DNA from: Arcicella sp038230735
GTDB taxonomy: Bacteria; Bacteroidota; Bacteroidia; Cytophagales; Spirosomataceae
Reading direction: 5' to 3'
Assembly: GCA_038230735.1 (NCBI GenBank)
Contig: JBBRMR010000017.1
Coordinates: forward strand, 10,953 to 74,952
DNA: 64,000 nt
The position numbers and the translations under genes are program-made. This document shows positions 8,139-16,773 of this stretch, one piece after another. Numbering within the stretch: position 1 is the stretch's first letter; each line of letters opens with the position of its first letter. Below the pieces are notes generated by a model, which was not told the DNA's origin, ran no database searches, and saw nothing but the letters and a program-made list of their open reading frames with translations.

Positions 8139-9562
8139 AACTCATACTTCGTAGAAAACAATAATCCACTACTATACAAATTCACCATTCCACGCCCTAC
8201 GCCCACGAGAGGTGTTTTCAAAAAAGGCTCTACCTGCAAGGTGAAATGTTTATTCATTTTGCGTTCTACGCCCGCTGAGAGATTCAAAGTACTCCAATAA
8301 AAACTGGAAGAACTACCTGTCCAATCTCTAATTTTTGGCGGTCCCCAAGCGTAATTATACGTATAAATTTCATCTGACATTAAGTAGGAAGAAACCCCAG
8401 CACTTATAAAAAACGTGTTACGCTTCATCTGGAAGGCATTTAGCCGTAAATTAATGGGTATATCCACAACGCTACAGATGCCATCAACGGTTAATGGTTT
8501 TGTGCCTGTTCCACCCATCCAAGCACGGTAATATTCAAAATTGCCCGTATATTTTTTCTTTGAATAATTTACGCCCGTCTGCAAAGTCAATTTATTCGTT
8601 AAACGATATTCTAATAAAAGTGCGAACATACTGCCCATTACTGCCGAAGTTTCCATTCTTTCAATAGAATTTATTTCAGGAGCAATTGCGAATCTTACGC
8701 CAAAACGGGAAAATTTAGGCTGTTTCATCGCAATTGGCGGGACATCCACATACGTAGGAGACTCCGATTCGGTATTCGTTTTAAGGTGTTTTGTAGATTT
8801 ATTAGCTAAAAAATCAACGTTGTAGAAATTAATTTTCTGTATCGTTTCTTCTTCTAACGGTTTATTTTCTGGAATAATAAGCGATGTTGAAATTGGAACG
8901 TTTGTTTCTTGATAATCGCTTGAATTATAAACCTGATTGCTATTAAACTTTGATTTTACCAATCTTGATTGTTTCCTATTTGTTTTGGAAGAAGATAAAA
9001 TACTTACATAATTTCTACTATTTTTTTCCTTTATAATAGTTGAATTATTACCGCTTAATTCATTAAATACCGATAGCGATTTTTCGCTAATAGATTTTGT
9101 GCTTGAAATATCTAATGGCTTGTTTTTTAATAATTTATCTTCCGAAATATCATTAAATTTTCCACGATTTGATAAAGTTTTTTCGATAGGTAGATTATAT
9201 TTTGCTTCCCCTTTGTTCGTTAATCCACCCTTGTTTTTTTCCGCTGCGTAACCTTTTATGGTCGAAGTTTTCTCCTGAGTAATATTACTTTCAATAATCT
9301 CAACTTCTGAAGTTATTGGTGTTTTTTTACCAGAAAAAGTATATAGCAATGACGCCCCAAAAAAGATTAACAGACCCGCCAATGCTATCCACCGCTTCTT
9401 GAAACCTTGCTGGAGTTCAGGTTGAGGCATTGGTTTAAAGTCAATCTTCTGTCTGAGTTTGTCGAGTGCCGATGAGTCAAAAGGGATTTCTGCTTTGTCA
9501 GAGGCTTCTCTGAAAAGGTCATCCAATTCGTCATCTGACATATCCCACCACTTTTCTGACAT
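8135..9562 (-). CDS. Anti-sigma-like membrane protein fused to outer-membrane barrel domain
   Basis: The 475-residue protein starts with a cytoplasmic segment (1-56) containing SDDELDDLFREASD and a Pro-rich stretch, a pattern recurring in Bacteroidota proteins encoded next to ECF sigma factors. One transmembrane helix follows (about 57-76). A long Ser/Asn/Lys-rich linker spans about 80-280. The C-terminal 190 residues look like a PorT-type outer-membrane beta-barrel, ending in FSTKYEF with a terminal Phe. This topology would let one chain connect sigma factor, inner membrane and outer membrane. The sigma gene lies 96 bp upstream on the same strand. Anti-sigma activity is inferred from architecture and neighbourhood only. 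Confidence 0.65.
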   Translation of the reverse strand: MSEKWWDMSDDELDDLFREASDKAEIPFDSSALDKLRQKIDFKPMPQPELQQGFKKRWIALAGLLIFFGASLLYTFSGKKTPITSEVEIIESNITQEKTSTIKGYAAEKNKGGLTNKGEAKYNLPIEKTLSNRGKFNDISEDKLLKNKPLDISSTKSISEKSLSVFNELSGNNSTIIKEKNSRNYVSILSSSKTNRKQSRLVKSKFNSNQVYNSSDYQETNVPISTSLIIPENKPLEEETIQKINFYNVDFLANKSTKHLKTNTESESPTYVDVPPIAMKQPKFSRFGVRFAIAPEINSIERMETSAVMGSMFALLLEYRLTNKLTLQTGVNYSKKKYTGNFEYYRAWMGGTGTKPLTVDGICSVVDIPINLRLNAFQMKRNTFFISAGVSSYLMSDEIYTYNYAWGPPKIRDWTGSSSSFYWSTLNLSAGVERKMNKHFTLQVEPFLKTPLVGVGRGMVNLYSSGLLFSTKYEF

Positions 9563-9658
9563 TTTTTTAATAATTGTTTTACAAATTATTGGTTAATTGT
9601 TTTAACTATGTGCAGATTTGACAAATTTTGAAAGTTATCAAATCTCAAATTCTCTCAC

Positions 9659-10207
9659 TCATTGCATACTCAGCATTTCTCTCAAATTTATCCTTGCCCT
9701 TGCTAAGTTAGATTTAGATGTTCCAATCGAAATATTCAGCATTTTGGCAATTTCTTCATGCGAATATCCGTCAATTGCAAAAAGGCTAAAAACGGTTCGA
9801 TACGCTGGCGAAAGTCTTTGAACGATGCCCAAGAGTTCTTGATAAGACAAATCCGCAGAAGCATCTGTTCCATCCGTTATATGATATTCAGTTTCTTGAA
9901 TATCGTCATGATTATAGTGTTTATGGTTTTGGCGGTAAAAATCCAGAGCCGTATTCACCATAATTTTCCTCAGCCAATTTTTGAATGATTTTGTCAAATC
10001 GACCTTATCGGCATGATTAAAAACCTTAATAAAACCATCATTTACTATCTCAATTGCCTCATCATGCGTGCGTGAATACCGCAAACATACACTCATAGAA
10101 TACCCGTAAAACTGCCGATAGAGCAATTCCTGACTTTTAGCATTGCCCAACCGGCAACCGTCAAGTATAGTTTCGAGAGTTTTAGTATGGTCTATGATAA
10201 CGGGCAT
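9659..10207 (-). CDS. ECF-type RNA polymerase sigma factor
   Basis: The 182-residue protein has sigma region 2 at about 25-95 (RQFYGYSMSVCLRYS, then DEAIEIVNDGFIKVF and NWLRKIMVNTALDFYR). Sigma region 4 is at about 125-178 (LSPAYRTVFSLFAIDGYSHE and an HTH IAKMLNISIGTSKSNLARAR). Length and domain content are those of extracytoplasmic-function sigma factors. It is the first gene of a pair with the membrane-spanning barrel protein. That partner is the most likely modulator of its activity, but the stimulus and target promoters are not visible. No classical SusC/D operon is adjacent, so control of a nutrient transporter is not indicated. Confidence 0.92.
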   Translation of the reverse strand: MPVIIDHTKTLETILDGCRLGNAKSQELLYRQFYGYSMSVCLRYSRTHDEAIEIVNDGFIKVFNHADKVDLTKSFKNWLRKIMVNTALDFYRQNHKHYNHDDIQETEYHITDGTDASADLSYQELLGIVQRLSPAYRTVFSLFAIDGYSHEEIAKMLNISIGTSKSNLARARINLREMLSMQ

Positions 10208-10427
10208 TTTGAGGAGCTTACCAATAAATTACGTGTTTTATTTACAAAAGGTTGCGTCCATTTTCAGAGATTGAGAAACATCAGAGGTTAATAAAATCGG
10301 CTCAGGATTTAATCATGAACGTTTTTTGAAAACTTCATTTTATGTACGAATTTATACATTTTTAATGAATGTCCAAGATTTGTCCATATCTGCCGAAACC
10401 GACCAAGCTAAAATCAAAGATTTTTCT

Positions 10428-10435
10428 TAACTTTG
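10428..10435 (+). promoter_or_regulatory. -7 promoter element for psd
   Basis: TAACTTTG fits TAnnTTTG and lies 25 bp before the psd start codon. No -33 TTG is seen at the proper distance. Confidence 0.5.
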
Positions 10436-10460
10436 TGATGGAAATATACCCTAAAAACAC

Positions 10461-11120
10461 ATGACAATTCATAGAGAAAGCAAAGGAACTATCTTGGTAA
10501 CGACCATCTTTTTGATAGTTTTGAACAGTGCAACCGCTTATTTTTTTCCAGAAAATGACCTTCTTCGTAAGATTATCGTAATATTGAGCATTTTTTTTGC
10601 TCTTATTGTACTTCAATTTTTTCGTGTACCCGAGCGTACAACCATCAAAAATCCAAAGCACATTATTGCTCCTGCCGATGGCAAAGTGGTGGTGATTGAG
10701 GAAGTTGTGGAAACCGAATATTTCAAAGGACCTCGTCGTCAGGTATCAATTTTTATGTCTCCCATTAATGTGCATATCAATTTTAATCCCATCTCGGGGA
10801 TTGTTTCCTATTTTAAATATCATCCAGGAAAGTTTTTGGTAGCATGGCACCCAAAGTCAAGTACGGATAATGAAAGGACAACCGTTGTGGTGAAACACCA
10901 TAACGGAACGGAGGTACTTTTCCGTCAAGTTGCAGGGGCGATGGCTCGTAGAATTTGTTGGTATGTGGATAAAGGAACGGTTGTGGAGCAAGGAAAAGAA
11001 TTTGGTTTCATCAAATTTGGTTCAAGAGTTGATATTTATTTACCTTTGGATGCTAAGATTTTAGTGAATTTGGATGACACACCAGTGGGAGGGGAGACGG
11101 TTATTGCGGAGTTGATTTAA
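10461..11120 (+). CDS. psd: Phosphatidylserine decarboxylase proenzyme, short type
   Basis: This enzyme converts phosphatidylserine to phosphatidylethanolamine, the last step in making the main membrane lipid. The 219-residue length fits the short PSD-A type. Two N-terminal hydrophobic segments (about 9-29 and 35-54) anchor it. APADGKVVVIEE (70-81) and the FMSPINVHINFNP block (99-110) are family signatures. The self-cleavage site is FGSR (187-190), where Ser188 becomes the pyruvoyl group. The gene is monocistronic, with a terminator about 75 bp downstream. No synthase gene (pssA) is adjacent in this window, although the two are often neighbours in this phylum. Confidence 0.92.
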   Translation: MTIHRESKGTILVTTIFLIVLNSATAYFFPENDLLRKIIVILSIFFALIVLQFFRVPERTTIKNPKHIIAPADGKVVVIEEVVETEYFKGPRRQVSIFMSPINVHINFNPISGIVSYFKYHPGKFLVAWHPKSSTDNERTTVVVKHHNGTEVLFRQVAGAMARRICWYVDKGTVVEQGKEFGFIKFGSRVDIYLPLDAKILVNLDDTPVGGETVIAELI

Positions 11121-11123
11121 ATT

Positions 11124-11165
11124 ATTTGTCATTGTGATTACGCTTTTTTGCGTGGGAATCAACCT
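11124..11165. repeat. Degenerate half copy of the TTTGTCATTG repeat family
   Basis: ATTTGTCATTGTGA followed by a CGC-T6-GCG hairpin matches the left half of the complete copy at 32269-32399. The right half is not recognisable. Confidence 0.5.
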
Positions 11166-11197
11166 TCGAGATTGATGAAAAGAGTTGAGAGTTTTGA

Positions 11198-11232
11198 GGA
11201 GGTCTTCGTTTCGAACGAAGACCTCCTTTTTT
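11198..11232 (+). terminator. Strong rho-independent terminator
   Basis: A 13-bp perfect stem (GGAGGTCTTCGTT with its complement), a 3-nt TCG loop and six T make this one of the best terminators in the window. It ends the psd transcript. Confidence 0.85.
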
Positions 11233-11243
11233 CGCCCAATGGA

Positions 11244-11269
11244 TTGGTGGAGACTTCAACCACGGAAGG
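11244..11269. repeat. Fragment of the GTGGTTGGTGT palindrome family
   Basis: TTGGTGGAGACTTCAACCAC resembles the right arm of the palindromes at 43.8 and 49.9 kb but lacks a left arm. The rest of 11270-11444 shows no gene or motif. Confidence 0.4.
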
Positions 11270-11444
11270 AAATAGTTAAAACTTCGCTCTCAGGATATTT
11301 CTATGGAATAGGATTTATTGGTTTTTAACGGAACTACGCAAAATAACTGATTTTGTATGGCTTCAGGAAAGGAATGTAAAGTAGAAATAATGGATACAAT
11401 ACTATTCCGTAAGCCCAAGCGTTATTTGAAAAACAAATCCTTAT

Positions 11445-12413
11445 ATGTCTTCAAAAACGCTTATTCCCTTCATTCTGATAGGTTTTCTTTATGCCAAAAG
11501 TTTTGGGCAAACGCCTTCGCTTACGCAATTATTTTATCCAAACGTAACCGTTAGAGCCGATTATATGCCCGAAACTGTTATGGAAAATGGGCAAAAATTT
11601 GGTTTGAATCGTACTAATGCTCTTGCCGTTATTCCCCTAAATACTACGATTTCGGCAGGAATTGGCTTTGGTAAAAAAGCGGATATTGAGGCAAAACATA
11701 CCCTTTTGTTGGCTAATTTATCTCAACTAAATACTACTATTGACGGTAAAGAACAACCAAATGGTGGCTACAAAACGGCGGGCGTAACTTTTGTGCAATT
11801 GAAGGCAAGTCTGCGGGAAAAGTTTTGGGTGTATGGCGTAGGCGGCGGCGTAACACAGTCTAACGAGACATTTTTTAATCCACAACCTTATTTTTATGGT
11901 GGGGCGGCAAGGTTAAGAATATTTGGATTACGTTCTCAAATCTTATACGGAACTGCCATTGTGTATAACCAAAAATTTAGAATTATTCCCATTTTCGGAT
12001 TCACAAAAGCCTTGGGAGACGACTGGAAAATTTCAGGAATTTTGCCTTTTCGGGCGAGTATATCCTACAAGGCTCAACCATGGCTACATTTTGATTTTAA
12101 TACCATTTTTGATGGATATAGTGCTGGTTATCAAGATGTTGCACTTAATGCCGAAAGATTGCCCCGCCGACAAAATTTTCAGCAAATACGATTTACCTTA
12201 GCCGCCAATGCCCATATTTTAAATGCTTTTAATATTGGAATTGAAGGAGGAATGGCAGGTTTTAGACAAGTGAAAACTTTTAATTCCGCCAATGAAAATC
12301 TTACTACGCAAAGCCTACCCATAACGCCTTATGTGGGTGTAAGTCTGCGATATATTTCCAGCAAATCAAGTTTGTCCTCTAAGTTTTTAAAGAAAACAGG
12401 AATTGATATTTAG
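11445..12413 (+). CDS. Outer-membrane beta-barrel protein, unknown role
   Basis: The 322-residue protein has a signal peptide (cleavage near FGQ, residue 22) followed by repeated amphipathic strands across the whole length. Examples are FWVYGVGGGVTQSN, FYGGAARLRIFGL and ITPYVGVSLRYIS. It resembles the DUF6268 type of barrel proteins of this phylum, but I cannot confirm that by reading alone. A basic Ser/Lys tail (SSKSSLSSKFLKK) follows the last strand, which is unusual for a barrel that should end in an aromatic residue. No operon partner is evident. Confidence 0.6.
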   Translation: MSSKTLIPFILIGFLYAKSFGQTPSLTQLFYPNVTVRADYMPETVMENGQKFGLNRTNALAVIPLNTTISAGIGFGKKADIEAKHTLLLANLSQLNTTIDGKEQPNGGYKTAGVTFVQLKASLREKFWVYGVGGGVTQSNETFFNPQPYFYGGAARLRIFGLRSQILYGTAIVYNQKFRIIPIFGFTKALGDDWKISGILPFRASISYKAQPWLHFDFNTIFDGYSAGYQDVALNAERLPRRQNFQQIRFTLAANAHILNAFNIGIEGGMAGFRQVKTFNSANENLTTQSLPITPYVGVSLRYISSKSSLSSKFLKKTGIDI

Positions 12414-12420
12414 AAAATAG

Positions 12421-12502
12421 GGGTTGGGGGTTAGGGATTAGGTATATCAGTTACATATCTCATACTTCACGACTCACAACTCATACCATGTAGCTCATAA
12501 TT
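12421..12502. repeat. Two adjoining heptad repeats
   Basis: A G-rich stretch with GGGGTTAG-like 7-bp units (12421-12441) is followed by about seven units of the type ATATCTC, ATACTTC, ACGACTC, ACAACTC (12453-12501). Both lie between two same-strand genes. Confidence 0.6.
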
Positions 12503-12607
12503 CACCCCAAAAATTTCATAGTCTGTCGGAAAATGCCTTAATTAGATTTCTTGTTTAAATAATTTTGATTCATCATAAATCAAACGGAAATCTAACCCAC
12601 AGACAGC

Positions 12608-13291
12608 ATGAAGACTTTTCTTACACTTACACTTTATATCCACATTGCCGCAGGTTTTCTTGCCTTAGTTACGGGTCTCGTTCCAATGTTTGCCCAGAAA
12701 GGAGGCAAGGTTCACATCTTTTGGGGTAAAATATATTTTTGGGCAATGTTTGTGGTTGCCCTCACGGCTTTGCTCCGTTTTCAGATGCAAATGAGGTTGA
12801 TATTTTTAGCCGCAATCGCCATTTTTAGCTTCTACAATACCTTCACAGGAGTGCGTCTCATTCAACGTAAAGAATCCTTAAAACCTTCTTGGCTTGATTA
12901 TTTTGCCAGTATTTTGGCAATGATGTGTGCCTTTGCGATGTTTTATTTCGCCTTCTTGGGTTTTCAAAAGGGTGATAGATTTTTGAGTATATTGTTCGTT
13001 GTTTTTGGTGCGGCAGTTTTTACGATGTCTTTTGAAGACTTACGAGTTTTTATGGGTAAAAAAGTGATTGATGATATTGGCAAACCTGTCCCGATTAGAT
13101 ATTGGTTTCAAAATCATATCTCACGCATGGGAGGGTCTTATATTGCCACCGTTACGGCATTTTTAGTGGTTAATAATCCACCCTTTATTCCAGGATTAGT
13201 AGTTTGGATTGCTCCTGGGGTCATTGGGGGAATGATTATTACTTTTGTGCGGCGTTCTTATCGTAAAAAATACGAAAATGTAGTTCAATAA
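12608..13291 (+). CDS. DUF2306-type integral membrane protein
   Basis: The 227-residue protein has about seven hydrophobic segments. The first contains HIAAGFLALVTGLVPMFAQK, followed by GGKVHIFWGKIYFW, which is the conserved start of the DUF2306 family. The invariant His residues of that motif (His12 and the His in KVHIFWG) and the second block QNHISRMGGSYIATVTAFL are present. Paired His residues in helices suggest haem or metal binding, but no function is established. It lies 40 bp upstream of the broken TMEM175 gene on the same strand and may be cotranscribed with it. Confidence 0.7.
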   Translation: MKTFLTLTLYIHIAAGFLALVTGLVPMFAQKGGKVHIFWGKIYFWAMFVVALTALLRFQMQMRLIFLAAIAIFSFYNTFTGVRLIQRKESLKPSWLDYFASILAMMCAFAMFYFAFLGFQKGDRFLSILFVVFGAAVFTMSFEDLRVFMGKKVIDDIGKPVPIRYWFQNHISRMGGSYIATVTAFLVVNNPPFIPGLVVWIAPGVIGGMIITFVRRSYRKKYENVVQ

Positions 13292-13331
13292 CCGATTTAT
13301 GCGTATTTTGAAGGAAAATTAATAACCCATT

Positions 13332-14006
13332 ATGAAAACAACAATTCCACCACATCAACAGCACCAAGAAGACCGCCAACGCTTTCAAGTAGAACGGATG
13401 ATTCTCTTTACGGATGCCGTTTTTGCCATTGCTATAACTTTACTGATTTTGGAAATAAAAGTGCCAAATCTTGAATATTCAGGACTTACCAGTGCCAAAA
13501 TCCAAGATGCTCTTATCAATCAAACTGCGACATTTGTTGGTTTTTTTATTAGCTTTTAGGTAATTGCTTTGTATTGGATAAATCACCATCGAACCTTTGC
13601 CTATGTGGACGACTACAATGGCATATTAGTATTTATGAATCTACTTTTCCTGATGTCTATAACTATAATGCCCTTTACGTCAGCACTTTATAGTAGATAT
13701 ATTAATTTTCATTTACCCACTCAAATTTACTGTTTTAATATCGCTTTCACAGGCTTCATAAAAGTTTGGATGTCTTATTATATCTATAATCCAAAGAATA
13801 AAATTAGTAAACACCCTATTGATAGTATTAGAAAAAAATATTATTTGGTTCGTTCGTGGATAGAACCAATGGTATTTTTGATAACAGGATTAATGGCAGG
13901 TTATACTATCTGGTCTCGGACATTTTTTATCGTAATTTTCGTTGCTCAATTCATTATTGGGAGGTATTTTGAGAAGAAACATGGTTTGAAAGAGAGGTTT
14001 AAGTAA
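13332..14006 (+). pseudogene. TMEM175-family channel gene with in-frame TAG
   Basis: The frame starts MKTTIPPHQQHQEDRQRF and contains RMILFTDAVFAIAITLLILE, the FSDxxxAIxxTLL-like signature of TMEM175 potassium channels (DUF1211). After FVGFFISF a TAG stops the frame at 13557-13559. The same frame continues without a shift as VIALYWINHHRTF, the next family signature, and through the remaining helices to 14006. A Leu codon (TTG) changed to TAG would account for it. All helices are otherwise present, so the lesion is recent or artefactual. The 3' end overlaps convergent nagA by 8 bp. Confidence 0.85.
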
Positions 14007-15117
14007 TCCACTCCAAACAGCCATCTTCAATGATTCCTTTTACCACAAAATTATCATCAAAAATGACCATATTGGCGTGATAACCAAATTGTATTTTACC
14101 TAAACTATGCTGTAAATTAAGTACCTCGGCGGGATAAGTTGATGCCATTCTGAGGGATTCTTCTAAGGAAATCCCTACTTTTTCCACACAGTTTTTCACG
14201 CCGTGCATCATTGAAAGTGCTGAACCCGAAAGTGTTCCTTTGGTATCTGTATAGTGTGTACCTGCGTGAACAAATTTGTAGTCTCCCGAAACATCATCCG
14301 TAACGGCATCAGTGATGATAAATAGCCTTTTACCCATCATATTTTTTGATATTCTGATACTGGCAAAATCCACGTGAATACCGTCGGGAATGATACTCGC
14401 CCAAGCCTCCGAATCATAAGTTGCCCCAACTAAACCAGGTTCTCGCCCTTGCAATTGAGACATAGCGTTAAACAGGTGCGTAACCCGCTTTATTCCCTTC
14501 TGAAAGGTATATTTTGCCTGCTGATAAGTGGCAGAACTGTGTCCCGATGCTACAATAATATCACTTTCTAAAAGCATTTCAAGCTGAAAATCCGTGAATT
14601 CTTCGGGAGCAATGGTCATATAGGTAGGCAATCCTACGCACGCCTGAATGACAATTTTTAGTTCTTCGTCCGTTGGTTTTCGGATAAATTCAGCCACGTG
14701 AGCCCCTCTTTTGGGAAAGCTGAAATATGGTCCTTCCAAATGTAAACCAACCAAGCCTTTGCCTCCGTTATTGAGATAGCTTTTCGCCACTTCAACAGCC
14801 TCCAACATTTTTGCTAAGGGCGTAGAAGAGAGCGTAATCTGAAAATGAGTTGTACCCGTTTGGCGAATTTCATGGTAAGTTTTACGGATAGTTTCTTCAG
14901 TTGTTGCGGAATTAAAAAGGCTTCCTCCACCACCATAAATCTGCACATCAATGAAGGCAGGAGCAATATTAAGTCCTTGTAAATCAATTATTTGACATTC
15001 GGATTCAATAAATTCTTCGGTAATAATATTACCAATCCTATCTCCTTCAATCAATAATATTTTGTTTTGTATTGTTTCTTCCGAAGTGAATATTTTTCCG
15101 TTTTTTAGTGCGTACAT
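13999..15117 (-). CDS. nagA: N-acetylglucosamine-6-phosphate deacetylase
   Basis: NagA removes the acetyl group from GlcNAc-6-phosphate in amino-sugar recycling or catabolism. The amidohydrolase motifs are present in order: PAFIDVQIYGGGG, HLEGPYF (metal-binding Glu), GHSSAT (metal-binding His), THLFNAMSQ (metal-binding His), DGIHVD and the catalytic Asp in FIITDAV. I chose the ATG at 15117 (MYALKNGKIF), giving 372 residues, because the upstream extension to 15168 has no homology character. No nagB or transporter is adjacent. It is not in an operon: its upstream neighbour is divergent and its downstream neighbour convergent. Confidence 0.93.
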   Translation of the reverse strand: MYALKNGKIFTSEETIQNKILLIEGDRIGNIITEEFIESECQIIDLQGLNIAPAFIDVQIYGGGGSLFNSATTEETIRKTYHEIRQTGTTHFQITLSSTPLAKMLEAVEVAKSYLNNGGKGLVGLHLEGPYFSFPKRGAHVAEFIRKPTDEELKIVIQACVGLPTYMTIAPEEFTDFQLEMLLESDIIVASGHSSATYQQAKYTFQKGIKRVTHLFNAMSQLQGREPGLVGATYDSEAWASIIPDGIHVDFASIRISKNMMGKRLFIITDAVTDDVSGDYKFVHAGTHYTDTKGTLSGSALSMMHGVKNCVEKVGISLEESLRMASTYPAEVLNLQHSLGKIQFGYHANMVIFDDNFVVKGIIEDGCLEWIT

Positions 15118-15198
15118 GATGCTAAGATTTAGATGGGAAATACTGCAATTTAAAACATAATTTAACACATAAAATAGTATAAAACAAGTAGTAAATCT

Positions 15199-15297
15199 AT
15201 AACATGACGGTTCGGCGTTCCGACAGTCTTGTCGATAGTGTTAAAAATATTTGACTACGGACAAGGCTGTCGAAACGTTGAACCGCCGTATTACAGT
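15199..15297. repeat. Long inverted repeat, family with copy at 43 kb
   Basis: A left arm beginning ATGACGGTTCGGCGTTCCGA pairs imperfectly with a right arm containing TCGAAACGTTGAACCGCCGT around a 20-nt A+T-rich loop. The right arm shares GGCAAGGCTGTCGAA-like sequence and GTTGAACCGC with the copy at 42966-43069. It lies between divergently transcribed nagA and the helicase gene. Confidence 0.75.
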
Positions 15298-15316
15298 TAC
15301 TCCCCCGTTTTTTGCG

Positions 15317-15324
15317 TACCTTTG
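15317..15324 (+). promoter_or_regulatory. -7 promoter element for helicase gene
   Basis: TACCTTTG fits TAnnTTTG and lies 25 bp upstream of the ATG at 15350. Confidence 0.5.
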
Positions 15325-15349
15325 CAACGAAATAAAGTAAATAAATTAT

Positions 15350-16705
15350 ATGACTTTTGAAGATTTTGACTTAAACCGACAACTCTTGAATGCCATTGAA
15401 GAAGCTGGTTATCAGACACCTACGCCCATTCAAGAGCAAACAATTCCCCTGATTTTGGCGGGGCATGATGTGTTGGGAATTGCCCAAACGGGTACGGGCA
15501 AAACGGCGGCGTATCTGTTACCAATTTTGATGAAAGTAAAATACGCACAAGGAACCGCCATGCGTGCCTTGATACTCGCCCCAACTCGTGAGTTGGTGAT
15601 GCAGATTGATGAAGCAGTTACGCAATTAGCCAAATATACTGACCTCCGCCACGTGGCTTTAATTGGTGGTTTAGGACCGAAAACCCAAATAGAAACCCTC
15701 CAAAAAGGCATTGACATTATCATTGCCACGCCTGGCAGGTTTATGGATATTTATTTGAAAGGCGAAATTAATACCAAAGAATTAAAAACCCTTGTGTTGG
15801 ACGAAGCCGATAAGATGATGGATATGGGTTTTATGCCACAAATCCGTAAGATTTTGGAAGTAATTCCTTCCAAAAAACGGCAGAATCTCTTATTTTCAGC
15901 CACTTTTCAGCCCCGAGTAGAAAACCTCTCGCATGAGTTCTTGGAATTCCCATTAAAAGTGGAAGTTTCGCCCGAAACCATGACGGCTACGATGGTGAAA
16001 CAACGACTCTTTGAAGTGCCAAATTTCCTGACAAAAATCAATCTTTTAGGTTTATTGATGGCGGATAAAGAGACTTTTCATCGTACCATTATTTTTTGTA
16101 GAAGTAAAGAAATTGCGGATAATATTTTCAAGTATTTAGGTCGTAAAATTGTGGGTGAAGACAAGATTAGGGTGATTCATGCCAACAAAGGACAGAACAC
16201 TCGAATCAACTCCATGGAGGATTTTAAGGAAGGAAATATTCAAGTGTTAGTGGCAACCGATGTAGCATCCAGAGGCATTGATATTGAGTTAGTTAGCCAC
16301 GTTATTAATTTTGATGTACCCTTGATTTACGAAGATTATGTGCATAGAATCGGGCGAACGGGTCGGGCAAATCATGCGGGAGAAGCCATCACTTTTATCA
16401 CCGAAGCAGAGGAATATCACATCCAGAAAATTGAGAAAATCATCAAGATGCAAATTCCCCGTGAGCCATTGCCCGAAGCCCTAAATGTATTGCAAACGCC
16501 CTTCGTGGAGAAGCAAATTATGCTTCGTGAAATTGATGAACAACGCAAGAAAGAAGACCCCGATTTTAAGGGAGCTTTTCACGTAAAAAAGGATTTTAAA
16601 GTGAAGGCAAAGGAGAAGGTTGTCAAGAACAAAAAACAGATAATTGCGGGAGGAAAAGAGTCGAGAAAAAGTAATTTTGGGAAGTATAAACCGAAGCGGA
16701 AATAA
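15350..16705 (+). CDS. DEAD-box ATP-dependent RNA helicase
   Basis: The 451-residue protein contains all DEAD-box motifs: Q motif TPTPIQEQ (23-30), motif I AQTGTGKT (45-52), Ia PTREL (78-82), II DEAD (151-154), III SAT (183-185), V ATDVASRGID (302-311) and VI HRIGRTGR (332-339). A Lys-rich tail (from about 410) is typical of RhlE/CsdA-like enzymes acting in ribosome assembly or RNA decay at low temperature. The exact paralogue cannot be named. It is a single-gene unit with a -7 element and a downstream hairpin shared with the convergent TPR gene. Confidence 0.92.
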   Translation: MTFEDFDLNRQLLNAIEEAGYQTPTPIQEQTIPLILAGHDVLGIAQTGTGKTAAYLLPILMKVKYAQGTAMRALILAPTRELVMQIDEAVTQLAKYTDLRHVALIGGLGPKTQIETLQKGIDIIIATPGRFMDIYLKGEINTKELKTLVLDEADKMMDMGFMPQIRKILEVIPSKKRQNLLFSATFQPRVENLSHEFLEFPLKVEVSPETMTATMVKQRLFEVPNFLTKINLLGLLMADKETFHRTIIFCRSKEIADNIFKYLGRKIVGEDKIRVIHANKGQNTRINSMEDFKEGNIQVLVATDVASRGIDIELVSHVINFDVPLIYEDYVHRIGRTGRANHAGEAITFITEAEEYHIQKIEKIIKMQIPREPLPEALNVLQTPFVEKQIMLREIDEQRKKEDPDFKGAFHVKKDFKVKAKEKVVKNKKQIIAGGKESRKSNFGKYKPKRK

Positions 16706-16724
16706 ATCAGAATCCTCATAAAAA

Positions 16725-16762
16725 AATCCTCATAGGTTTTTGAAACCTATAAGGATTAAAAC
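16725..16762 (-). terminator. Terminator for TPR gene
   Basis: AATCCT-CATAGGTTT pairs with AAACCTAT-AAGGATT around a 3-nt loop. On the minus strand the stem is followed by a T run, so it mainly serves the gene ending at 16774. Confidence 0.75.
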
Positions 16763-16773
16763 TCTACTAAAAA

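Noticed and set aside
7029..12413. Polyketide biosynthetic cluster around the type III synthase
   Set aside because: Neighbours are a sigma factor pair, psd and a barrel protein, with no tailoring enzymes.
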